This document shows, in pieces, positions 40,157 to 50,756 of a stretch of 64,000 bases of DNA. This stretch comes from Aphis gossypii (taxonomy: Eukaryota; Arthropoda; Insecta; Hemiptera; Aphididae): the NCBI RefSeq assembly GCF_020184175.1, contig NC_065530.1:42385260-42449259 (forward strand), read 5' to 3'. Each line of letters begins with the position of its first letter. The stretch's first letter is position 1. The notes under the pieces were generated by a model, which saw nothing but the letters and a program-made list of their open reading frames with translations, did no database searches and was not told the DNA's origin. Made by a program: the position numbers and the translations under genes.

Positions 40157-40830
40157 CACAGGATTTAATTACGGGAGTTGGGGGGTTTGAAAAAAAAATA
40201 TAAAATAGATACATCAAAAATTAATAAATAGTATAATTATTATATATTTATTAATTTAAAAACTTTATTAAAAGTGTATAAGTGTATAGGTACAATGTAG
40301 TATGTACTAATGTACCTATACAATTATAATGTTAAATTTAAAAACAAAAAATTATATATTACTAGTTGTATTACGTATTTTTAGTGTTTGGAGTGTGAAA
40401 AAGTAAATAGGAACATAGGTTGTGATTGGGGGGTGCTTGGGGGGGGGCTTAGCCCCTCAAAATAATAATTGAACATTTTTCAAAGATACGTGGCGGGCCG
40501 AACGTCGACTTATTTTACAACAATTGCCAAAATAATGGAACCTCACAAAACATTGGTTTTTCCCAAAATATTGTCATTATAAATAATTTATTATTACAAT
40601 GTATAAATATTATTATAAATTTATTTTTTCAAAGTGTATATTATGTAGTTATGTGTTGTTGTTTAGTAGCTTAATTTTTTAATTGGTAATTAATAGTAGT
40701 TAATAACTATTGAAGGTAATATTGTTATTTGTGAGGGGGTGTGAGGGCAAAGGCCCCACGGATTATTTTGTAAAGAATGATTTAAGCCCCCTAAAATTCA
40801 ATCAAATCTCCGCCTATGAATATGAATGAC
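40157..40830. mobile_element. Possible degenerate DNA transposon with G-rich ends
   Basis: The left edge (GATTTAATTACGGGAGTTGGG) and the right edge read on the other strand (CATAGGCGGAGATTTGATTG, then GGGGGC) are loosely similar. Internal GGGGGGG/CCCC words occur at 40430-40460 and 40735-40760. The match is weak, so this is only a candidate old element. Confidence 0.25.
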
Positions 40831-41441
40831 ATATATATTTTTGTGAGAGGAAAACTATTAGGATAGGGTATAAAATTTATAATATTTCAAAACCTTCTTT
40901 AATTATTTTTGTGACCAGAATTCGATTTTTTTGTAACATTGTATGTGATTGCTTCATGCTGATTATAATCAGAAATTTGTTATATTTAATATTTATAATA
41001 ATTGTAATGCTTAATTTTTATATAAAAATAAACAAATATATTAATATCTGAATATCTGATGGCGTAGGTATAATAGTTAAGATACGAGTAGTATCTTAAA
41101 TTGTGGTAAGTAGGTATACAGTATAATATTATGTATTATATGTTTAGCAAAAGATTGATACTTTTGATCATGAAAAATAAAAACACAAAATAATTAATAT
41201 TTATGTAGTGTGTTATAGTTATTGTCTATTGACATATCTACTGCGCAAACACATGTGGGCGAAAACACTCCGCTATTTAATTTACAAACACACTGATACA
41301 CTAATAAATAATGACTAATGATTAATAATCACTTACTAGTTAATGCACACATATTTGCTCAACCCATACAACCCCTTAGATAATTTGACTATATTGAATG
41401 GTCGGTGTCATACTATATTAGTGTACTACTATAGGTATTCA

Positions 41442-41603
41442 GCAGTGGCGTACCGACGGAGGAAGGGGGTTTATTGGGTTTAACCCTCTCCGGAATTGAA
41501 ACATGTAGGAATAATTGTTTTTTGAAATATTACATTAATAACATTCTATACATATACATAAATGGTAACACCCCCCATAAACGAATTCTGCGTACACCAC
41601 TGC
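41442..41603. mobile_element. MITE with intact target-site duplication
   Basis: The 162-base element begins GCAGTGGCGTAC and ends GTACACCACTGC, short imperfect inverted repeats. It is flanked by exact 9-base direct repeats AGGTATTCA at 41433-41441 and 41604-41612. The intact duplication indicates a fairly recent insertion. A CAGTGG start with an 8-9 base duplication suggests the hAT or Mutator superfamily. Confidence 0.8.
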
Positions 41604-42001
41604 AGGTATTCAGCAAGCAAGCTACTTATGAGTTTTAGAATTTATCCTATAGCTTGGAAGTATAGCTTATAGTTTTAGTAATTCTAAAAGAAAATTTAAA
41701 AGTTTAAGGAACACTTTAACTTGGGCGGTTAAAATTATGAAAACACTAATTAAGTGTATTATTGAAGACTGAAGTTGTGTAGCCGTGTAGCTGCAGGTAA
41801 AATGTGAAATCGACCGTTTTCTAGACGCCTCTAGACGGGCATTTGATCACTCTCCGAAATATGGAGTATGGGTACACTACAGGTTTTTGGATCCATCTAA
41901 TTTTCTTAGCGAGTTGCGAATTCGAACCGCAGTCGCTGCAGTCATCCCCGGGACATCCACCGGATCGCGACGATCGTTCATAGGTATACACTATGAAGAA
42001 G

Positions 42002-42050
42002 TGCAAGTATACTACAAAAAAATACAGCATCTCTGTGTATATTAGATAAT
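42002..42050. repeat. Fragment resembling WASHC3 exon 2
   Basis: Bases near 42007-42048 repeat part of WASHC3 exon 2 (about 36322-36362) almost exactly, with 22 consecutive identical bases from CAGCATCTCTGTG to TATTAGA and good similarity just upstream. No intron or further exon is present. It may be a short duplicated scrap or filler DNA captured during repair; chance is possible at this length. Confidence 0.4.
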
Positions 42051-42538
42051 AAATCATAAGTCGACTTTTACTTTTACGAATTTTAGTATATGGTTTTTTC
42101 CGCGCAGTGTCGACCATTTCATTTAATTATTATTTTTTTCTTAAATTATAGGTGGCCGAATTCGACGGTGACGTATCACATAGATCCCTGTGATCAAAAT
42201 GACGCCAGGGTATCTAGATATTGTCATTTGTCAGTGTATCTGGTAATTCTAGACTCTAGTATAGCATAGAGTAATTACTTTATGCTTAGTAGTCGGGGGA
42301 TCGGTAGTCCAAAAATGTTAAGGATAATAATATAGGCATAAAATCTATTGCCAACATAAAATTTTCAAAGGGAATTAAGGGCCAGAGTGGCCACTCGCTC
42401 GCTGCGCTCGAGAGTGACATTCAAATCGAAAATATCCTTCGATTTGCTATGCAACAGTACCACCTAAGGTAGGTCGCAGGGCTAAGAAACGATGGCCATA
42501 ATTTTGTGTTAATATTAATTTAATTTTGTGATCTATTT

Positions 42539-42613
42539 GACACGGGGATCAAATGGACATTGGGGATCTAATTGGCAATAGAGGATCTACAATGTAGGGG
42601 ATCTAGGCGTCCG
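42539..42613. repeat. Degenerate tandem repeat, about 18-base unit
   Basis: Four imperfect copies of a GGGGATCTAATTGGCAAT-like unit lie head to tail about 330 bases upstream of the TNPO3 start codon. Each contains GGGGATC or AGGATC. Confidence 0.6.
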
Positions 42614-42935
42614 TTAACCGAATTCGACCGATCGCGGTCCCGTCCCGGGGGCACCTGCATTTTGTCTCTTCCATGCCAATACCGCTATCACACGTTTCGG
42701 TTTATCATTTTTCGATATTATAAACATCAAACAAATGTTATGAATTATATTTTTTACTTAGGTACTACAACAACTTTGTACCTAATACTAATAGCAACTA
42801 AATTCATACTGTTCATTCATAGTCTTTTTATTTAGATTAGCACTCAATTTTATTATGTGATTTTTAAATATAATAATAAATTTAAAAAAAAAACACAGCT
42901 TACTCTTTCACGCCCATAATATTTACCCGCTGAAA

Positions 42936-45900
42936 ATGGAAGACTCGCCTTCGATAGAAACTGTGTATGAAGCTATTTACGCGCTCTACAACCAAAACAC
43001 CAACCCCGCCGAAAAGCAGCGAGCTTCGAACTGGCTTAACGAAATGCAGAAATCGGTATGTGACCCGTCGACCAGATACTCGCAGATACTGCAGTATGAC
43101 TGAAATTATAATTCATCATATTTTATTCACCGCATCAGGTATACGCTTGGAAAATTGCTGACGAACTGTTGGCCAGGAAAGTGGACCTGAACTCGTGTTA
43201 TTTAGCGGCACAAACTATGCGCTCTAAATTACAAAATTCCTTCCATGAACTACCTCAAGATTCACATGCATCATTACGAGATGCCCTATTGAATCATTTG
43301 TCTAAATTAGATGATACCACTGACGGTGTAATTGCTACACAGGTATCTCCTAAGCTTTAAATACATAGTATTATATTTTGATTTATTTCTTAACATTTTT
43401 GTGTACTCAAATGAAACATGTTTATTGTTTGTGTTTTAGTTGTGTGTTGCATTGGCACACTTAGCTCTTCAAATGGGTTCGTGGAAAAACGCTGCTGTAG
43501 ATATTGCTTCACGATATAATTCACTGAAAACATGTTTCATATTAGAGTTGTTAACTGTGTTACCAGAAGAAGTCAATTCTCGAACATTGCGTTTGGGTGC
43601 TAATCGTAGATCTGAAATTTATGCTGAATTTAGTGATAACTTGCCAGCTGTTAATCAACTATTAGAGCTGTGCTTGACATCTGAAGCAAATAATAATCGC
43701 ATCAAAATTCGATCTTACAAGTGTTTTGCATCATGGTTGAACATCAGAAGTGTGTCATTATCACAAGTGTGGCATAGCAATGTGCTATCAAATGCGTTTA
43801 ATGTGTTGTGTAGTTTTGATGTAATGATTTAATGTTTTGATTAAGAAAAGTATGTAAATATATTTATTTTCATTATAGGGATGTAATATGATTCAAGAAG
43901 CAGCTGCAGATGCAGTGATTGCATTCCTTCAGAATCTAGAAGATAATAACAATCAAGATGAAATACAGATAGAAATTATAAATTCAGTTAGTAGATTAGA
44001 GCAGGCTTACATGATGTCAGTTACTAGTGAAGACTTGGATCGGTATATTGCATATTTGCATGATCAATCTGATAAATGTAAATTTATATTTAATATCATG
44101 TTAATTTGATTACAGAACTGTTAATTACTGTAGAATATTCACTGAATTAGCAGAATCTCTAGTAATGACTATGGTAAACAAAAGCTTAGGATCTAATGGT
44201 CTTCCACATTTCTCTATTAAAGCATTAGAATTGGTTATTTTATGTGCAAACCATCATGATTATGAGGTAAATGGATAATGTTTAAAATGTAACTATTAAT
44301 AGAATTATGTGTTATTAACGAAATGTTTTATACTTATAATTGGCTATTAAATCAATTTTATTCTTGGTCAAATTCATTATAAATTATGGTTTTAGTCAAA
44401 TATTAATATTTCTTACTAATAGTTACTTTTAATAACATTATTTTTTTTAAAAGTTTTCTCAGTTTTAAATCTGATGAATCATCAATTTTATATTTTATGA
44501 CATGTTTAAAACATTTAAATTTATCACTTTTTTCAGGTTTTATTAATAACATTCAATCTATGGTTTAGATTATCCGAAGAATTATATAAAATAAATAATG
44601 TTGTTTTAACTGAAATGTTTAAACCATATTTTGAGCAACTAATTGGTGCCTTATATAAACACTGTATGATTGACACAGATCATGTGAGTTTTGATTGATT
44701 TTAATTTAATTTGGTAATTTGTTACTTCTATGCAAATTATTACATTTCAGGAAGGTCTATTAGATGAGAGCACAGAAGACTTTGCAGATTTCAGAATGAA
44801 ATGTTCTGATTTGATTAAAGATGTAGTATTTATAGTCAGTTCATCAGCTGTATTTCAACAAATGTATATGCTCTTACAAACAGCTTCCGTGTCTAATGTT
44901 ACTTGGGATCAAATGGAAGCAGCACTGTTTATTATGCAAGCCATTGCTAGGAATATATTGCCGTAAGTCACTATTAATTACTCATTTCAAACAATGTAAT
45001 TTTTATTGTTTATAACTCATATAGTCATGAGAATGAAGTTGTTCCTAAAGTGGTTGAGGCTATACTAAATATGCCAGAAACTGCTCACATAAACATGAGA
45101 TACACTTCAGTGATGCTGTTAGGAGAATTATGCGAATGGATATCACATGAACAACATTCAGAAACATTAGGTATTTAATAGTTAACAATTACATATTTAG
45201 AAAATTATCTATAAACTAATAATGAAAAATTAATGATAAATAAATTACATTATCTAAAAAATAATATTGAACTTAAATTATTTTATCATTTTAATATATT
45301 TTGTATTTTCAGAACCAATATTGAATTATCTACAGTATTGTTTACGCCAACCTAATCTTGCTGCAGTCACAGCAAAATCTTTACATAGTATTTGTACTAC
45401 TTGTCGACATCACATGGTTAAACATCTCAGCGGACTAATTGAAATCCTAAAAGTGGTTGATATGCTGAATTTACCCAATGATGTCGCGATTGGCTTATTA
45501 AAAGGTCTGTAATAAATTATCTATTAATTAATAATTTCTGTTGGTTAATTTTTATTTTCGTTAACTATTAAAGGTGTTGCTGTGATTGTTGCTGAAGTGC
45601 CTGAAGAACATGTTTACAAAGCAATTAAAGAAATTTGTGGGAGACAACTAAGTCCATTATTAGCTCTAGTTGAGGTAAATTTTTTGTTTATCTAATATAA
45701 ATATTTTATTAAATAATATAATTATTTAATTGTGTCATTTTATACATCTATATAGTCTACATCAGAAAAAACTGTTCCTGAGACTAATACTTCTTCAGAC
45801 CCAATATATTGGTTGGATCGTTTGTCAGCAATTTTAAGACATTTAGCTACCAAATCAAATAATGAAAAAGACCCTTGTGTAGTTGCTATTGTTGAAGTAT

Positions 45901-47201
45901 GTTTTAATATAAGTTCTAAATTTTCTTTTTATTACCTATTTTATTTAATGGTATATGATAATATTTTGGTTAGATGTGGCCATCTATGTCTAAAATATGC
46001 ACTAGATATAAAACCGACTCACGTATCACGGAACATTTTTGTCGGTGTCTTCGATTTATGATTAGATTGGTTAGTCGATCAACAACTGCACTTTTAGCAC
46101 CAGTTGCTCAACAAGTAAGTATATTTTATTAGGAAATAAAATATATTTATTTTTTATACAATTATTATATTATGTAGATGGCATATTTATATAAAGAGCA
46201 TCATCACAGTTGTTATCTTTATATCGGTTCAATTTTGGTTGACGAATATGGTTCCAAATACGACAACCCACTTGTTATGACACAATGTCACTCACTCCTA
46301 TTAGAAATGATAGATGCGTTTATTGAACCGGCATTCCGATTATTTAGTGAAAAAGATGGGCTCAGAAACTATCCAGATACCGTTGATGATTTCTTTCGAT
46401 TAGCGTGCAGGTAAAAAGGAAATCAAGATTTTAATATTTAAAAAAATAATAACTTTTTTTTTAGATTTATTCAAAAACTCCCTATGCCTTTTCTTCAATC
46501 CCCGGTACTTGAAGTGATCATAAGATGCAGTATAACTGCTGTTTCATTGGACCATAAAGAAGCTAATGCATCTGTTATGAAATTTCTATTAGACTTATTA
46601 TTATGTGGAAAATCAAGAAAAGTAAATGATTTATTTCTAATATTATTTTTAAGAAGCATATTTGATATTTGAAAAATAATATGATGTTTATAGGACAATG
46701 TAAACAATGAAGAATGTAGACAATATGTTACCTCAATAATAAATTCAATTGGTGAACAATTGATTGACAATTTAATTCAAGCGAGTGTTTTCTCACTTCA
46801 ATCATACATGTTACCTGATGTGATAGATGTGATTATTGAACTGATGGCTTATGATAAAGTTGTAAGAATTTATTTTTGTATGAACTTTATAAATAGATGA
46901 TTTTTTTCTAAATCCTATTATATTTATATAGCAAACATTAAGTTGGTTAAGTGGAGCTGTTGAAAAATTACCAAAACAAAACTCTGCTGGTTTAGTTACT
47001 GCAACAAATGAACAGTGTTTGCAATTTTTAAACTCTTTTCATAGGTAAATATTCCAAAATATATAAAAGACTAAATACAAATATATAATTTTTTATAGGT
47101 TTACTTAATGTAAAAATAATTTAAATATGCCTTCTTTTAGTTATGAAAATGATGGAGAGCTATGTCGTTCATTACGGGAATTTTCGCGGTATTTTCGGTA
47201 G
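42936..47201 (+). CDS. TNPO3: Transportin-3 / transportin-SR, nuclear import receptor for SR proteins
   Basis: Seventeen exons keep one frame for 943 residues (human 923): 42936-43055, 43139-43342, 43440-43820, 43879-44042, 44116-44266, 44537-44683, 44751-44962, 45025-45170, 45313-45504, 45574-45674, 45756-45896, 45974-46114, 46178-46410, 46465-46621, 46694-46861, 46932-47044, 47141-47201. Conserved blocks appear in the human order: CYLAAQTMRSKLQNSFHELP, then LELLTVLPEEVNSRTLRLGA, CRIFTELAE, the FCRCLRFMIRLV segment, YLYIGSILVDEYG, NYPDTVDDFFRLACRFIQ and the C-terminal LCRSLREFSRYFR. The protein is a HEAT-repeat importin-beta family receptor carrying SR splicing factors into the nucleus with RanGTP. 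Most introns are under 150 bases. At the fourth exon I chose the donor after 44042, since reading on gives a stop. A polyadenylation signal is at 47406-47411. Confidence 0.96.
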
Positions 47202-48254
47202 TGTTGACTTTAATTAATATATATTAAAATGTTTTAATGTTATTCAGTTTTTGACCTTGCTATTTAAATCATTTTGTTTTGAATTTGTAATAATTCACCC
47301 CATTTGATTGTGCTTATAGTTGTGAAAAAAAACGTAAGTTTATGGTCAATTTTAAATCACTATTAATTGCAGTATAGTTAATATACTAACTAATTATTGT
47401 GTATAAATAAATGATCATTGGTTGAACATTTTTCACTTACCTTTTGTGTGAAATGTTTATTATTGAGTAAAGTACAAGGGATATCCAGTAGTTTACTTTT
47501 ATTTATTTACTAAAATAAATAAATCAAATAATTTTTATTCTTTAATATTTGAACATTGTGCAAAAATATAATTTTTAGATATCTAACAAAATGTTCAATT
47601 TTAAAAATAGTATTTTTCTCTTGCCTCTACTTCAACAATAAACATCCAGGTTGATTTTTTTGTCTGAAAAGTTTATCCATAGAGTAGTGAGAGGTAGCAA
47701 TATCTATCTCAGTCTTTAAATTGACCATTGTATATAGTTTGAATACCTAATTGTAATTAAAGTTTTTGTTTTTAAAATTCATAAGAATATTGTATTACTG
47801 TATTATTTATTTAACTACCAAAAATATGTATTATAATATATCATTTTACTGATTTATTTAAATTCCTACTTAATCCGTAGAATGCTATGGATGATAGGAA
47901 TGTTTTGTCTGAAAATCTTTGTTACTTCAAGAGTATATTTATGTCACTGCGGTATTGGAGCACATTTCATAAACTTAAAGAACTAAGAAATATTCAAAAC
48001 TGTAGACCTATTGTGTATGATGTGCATATGACCGTTTCCAATAAATGTGTTTGTATTGTTTACCAATACAGTGTGTACTATGTATTTTTGAAACATTATA
48101 ATTTATAATCCAAAGATGGTGAACTTTTGATATATATGTCACTCTTTTAGTAACACACTCAACAGTTTAAAAAAAAAACTGGTCTTGATATTATAAATAA
48201 GATACATAAAGTTTATAAATTTAAAAATAAATATTCAAAATATTGTTTCAATAA

Positions 48255-48490
48255 CTACTGATGAGGCTTCAAATATGATAACGGAGTTATTAAATTTTTT
48301 TCTAATGAAATTTTGCATTCTATAATCAACTTCCATTGTATTATATACAAAGAAGCAAGAAGTGTGTATAAAACTTAAAAATTAATGGAAATTATAGAAA
48401 CAAAAACCATAAATTTCATAACATCTCGTGCCTTAAACAATTGACAGTTTTCTAAATTATTGAAAGAGGTCGAGTCGCAGACAAGGCAAT
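48255..48490 (+). pseudogene. Decayed hAT-type transposase fragment (ZBED5/GTF2IRD2-like)
   Basis: Interrupted plus-strand frames encode ITTDEASNMI, then FHCIIYKEA, and further on INFITSRALNN and FSKLLKEVES. In intact hAT-type transposases and the domesticated ZBED5 and GTF2IRD2 proteins, the corresponding order is a TDGAPxM motif, an FHCIIHQxAL motif and an IRxRxLNHRQFxxFL motif. Spacing is about right, but stops and frameshifts break it and the rest of the gene is lost. It could have been a source of transposase for hAT MITEs nearby, long ago; that is speculation. Recognised by motif order, not by alignment. Confidence 0.6.
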
Positions 48491-48780
48491 AGAAAACAAT
48501 TGAATTTCAGAGAAGTAATATTAGGATAAATAAATTTATTGAAAATTTAATTGAATAATAAGCCGAAAAACAATCATTGTAAAAATGGTAACAATGTTAA
48601 ATGGAAAAGTCTTCCTTCAAAATGTATTTACTTCTATTTCTATGAAAAAACTAGCAATTTATTTATTGACAATAAAGAAATCTAGAGAGCCTACATATAT
48701 TATGTTTGAATCTATTCATGTGTGTCACTGCGTGATTAAAAATTAAACATGGACAAAATAAACCGCCTCGTGCCCCCGTG

Positions 48781-48912
48781 AAACCAGCTTTAATCACGGC
48801 TATATAATTTATTTATAATATATCTATGTTATGTCCACGGACTAAGATATACTTTATATAGTATATCTTAGTCCGTGGTTATGTCTAAAGCCGTGATTTT
48901 CTATGGTGGTTT
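48781..48912. mobile_element. Foldback element with a perfect 19-base central hairpin
   Basis: Outer arms pair (AAACCA with TGGTTT, and AATCACGGCT with AGCCGTGATT). Inside them a perfect hairpin at 48835-48878 has CCACGGACTAAGATATACT pairing with its reverse complement around a TTATAT loop. The nested layout is typical of foldback MITEs. There are no coding sequences. Confidence 0.7.
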
Positions 48913-48925
48913 TAATAGGAAATAT

Positions 48926-48968
48926 CACAGATATATAAACATACAATATGTATGCTTATATATCTGTG
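48926..48968. repeat. Second hairpin, 13-base outer stem
   Basis: CACAGATATATAA pairs exactly with TTATATATCTGTG, with a smaller CATAC/GTATG stem inside. It lies 14 bases after the foldback element and is probably part of the same or an adjacent insertion. Confidence 0.7.
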
Positions 48969-50160
48969 GGAAATATAAATTATTTACTTTTGTTATTTAA
49001 CAAAAGATATAAATAATAATAATTTTGATATTATTAAAATCTTCTTCGTGTGAGTCAAATTCCTTTCTAAAGCCAATAATAGTTTTATTTCTTCGCCATT
49101 TATTAAGATGAAATTATTTAAAAAATTGTCATTAAATCTCTTCTATAGATAGTATTCAAATTCTTACCTAAACCTTAAGTATTATTAATAATTAATCTTA
49201 AATAAAACACGTTAAAATGTTAAATTTAATACTGTTTATGAGTCGTGACTCGTCAGAATCAGTGAATCAAGCACGATAGTAAAAACGCAATGCGATTTAT
49301 GCAATTCTATACCTATAAAATAAGTGGCCAAATAGGTATATAATATCCACCTTGAAATTTCGAATATAAATATTAAATTTATTGGTATCGAATAGGTAAC
49401 AATCATCGACAGCTAATAAATTTACACGATTTTTATTCTGTATGTAATCAGTAATCACTATCTACTACAATATTATTTCACCACAGAATTTTCTGTGATT
49501 TCACCAACAAATTCAAAAATGCATGTGTTAACTTAGTTTACTGTCCTCACTCCCCTGTTCAATAAAATAGAAATAATTAATAAAAGATGAAAATTGAATA
49601 CAATAATTGGATTGGAACTTTTCGGTTTATTTTTAATCTAATTTTAGATATCATACCACATCCCACTACTCGAGCGGATTATTTTTAAATTTTTCAACGT
49701 CTAATATTATTTGTAATATTTGTATATAATATATTAACGTCGGAACTCGAAGTGGTCGCGGCAGCACTCTAAATAAATTTCGTTGATTATGGAATATATC
49801 GGTCGCTGACCGTAACCGTTGAAAAGACTATAAACTATAAATATCAATCGCCATTTATAATTTTTATATTATTATTATATTCTGTGATGTAGGTACCATA
49901 TTCGACTCTTGTAATGGCAACTGACAAAGTTTTTTTTTTATAATTTATAGTGCCTAGTGCTCATTCAAGTTCACCAGTGAGAGTTACTTCAATCATTAAT
50001 TGAATTGAACTATCTCCATCTTAAAAGCGAAACTCTTTATCAAATGCTCATCGGGCATTTGACGGCAATTTATAATGGACGGTTTCATTGTTTTGCATAA
50101 TGCATAGGCGATAGGCCATATATACATAAGTATTATGTGGTGTGCATAGTGCATTTGTAC

Positions 50161-50373
50161 TGCACTATAGTCGGCGACACGAAAAGTGGCCCCTGACCGT
50201 CACGAACCAAGCGGCTGTTTCGCCGCAGGGGTCCGTAATATGACATTACGAGCAGCACTGCGACAGCCAAAACAGTATGCGTTATAGGTTGAGAACCCAT
50301 GGCTAACGGGTAGGGAAGCAGTAACGGGTCGCGGTACACAGGGGCCAGTTTTCATGTCGCGGATTATAGTGCA
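50161..50373. mobile_element. MITE with 35-base terminal inverted repeats
   Basis: The left end (50161-50195) begins TGCACTATAGTCGGCGACAC. The right end (50339-50373), read on the other strand, begins TGCACTATAATCCGCGACAT; both continue to GGCCCCTG, about 30 of 35 positions matching. The 213-base element is less AT-rich than its flanks. No clear target duplication is seen. It lies about 400 bases upstream of the PLAA start codon and could affect that promoter. Confidence 0.8.
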
Positions 50374-50531
50374 GTTGTAGTGCACTGTGCAGTGTGCAAT
50401 GTGCTGATTATGCTGTAGATGCAATTTAAAATCTGTAAAATGTAATTTGTAGCGTTTTGAGAACTCCTGAACGATGTTTAATGATAACAAAAACAAACGT
50501 TTTTCACTTTGTATCGGTAAATGATTCACAT

Positions 50532-50558
50532 TTATTATTATTATTATTATTATTATTG
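50532..50558. repeat. (ATT)n microsatellite
   Basis: About nine ATT triplets in the PLAA upstream region. Confidence 0.9.
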
Positions 50559-50609
50559 TTTTAATACAATACTTAGATGGGATATTATTAATTTTTTTTT
50601 AATATTATT

Positions 50610-50756
50610 GATACGGTACCGGTACCGGGGCACATCAAACATTTATTACATTTTGAAAATCGTTATTATTGTCGTCATCGTCGTCGTCGTCGTCGGCTTT
50701 TCACAAAACCCCGACGTTGATCAATATCGTTGGTTTTCCGAATTCTTGTCGGCTTT
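50610..50756 (+). promoter_or_regulatory. PLAA proximal promoter and 5' leader
   Basis: Immediately upstream of the PLAA ATG are a 14-base perfect palindrome CGGTACCGGTACCG (50614-50627) and a GTC/CGT triplet tract (50671-50695). The composition change and position suggest the promoter and untranslated leader. The transcription start is not determined. Confidence 0.45.
50671..50695. repeat. (CGT)n triplet tract in PLAA leader
   Basis: Imperfect GTC/CGT triplets, the same repeat type as in the Trim9 leader. It is non-coding here. Confidence 0.8.

Larger units (their letters stand above)
37378..42935. other. Intergenic region rich in transposon remains
   Basis: No supported protein-coding exon lies between the small membrane protein gene and TNPO3. 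A possible spliced leader exon (38090-38154, minus) carries a good GTAAGT donor. The rest consists of inverted-repeat elements listed separately, a G-rich possible element at 40157-40830, and an unusual GC-richer stretch at 41821-42660 just upstream of TNPO3. Confidence 0.5.
47202..50756. other. Intergenic between TNPO3 and PLAA
   Basis: It holds the TNPO3 3' untranslated region, a decayed hAT-type transposase (48255-48490), two neighbouring hairpins (48781-48968) and a MITE with 35-base ends at 50161-50373. The last 120 bases are the likely PLAA leader. No intact gene is seen. Confidence 0.6.

Noticed and set aside
41900..41990. GGTTCGAATTC-like box B on the minus strand, possible tRNA
   Set aside because: No matching box A, acceptor stem or anticodon arm can be folded around it.
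47887..48108. 73-codon frame downstream of TNPO3
   Set aside because: No family resemblance and no splice context; it is in A/T-rich sequence next to a transposon relic.
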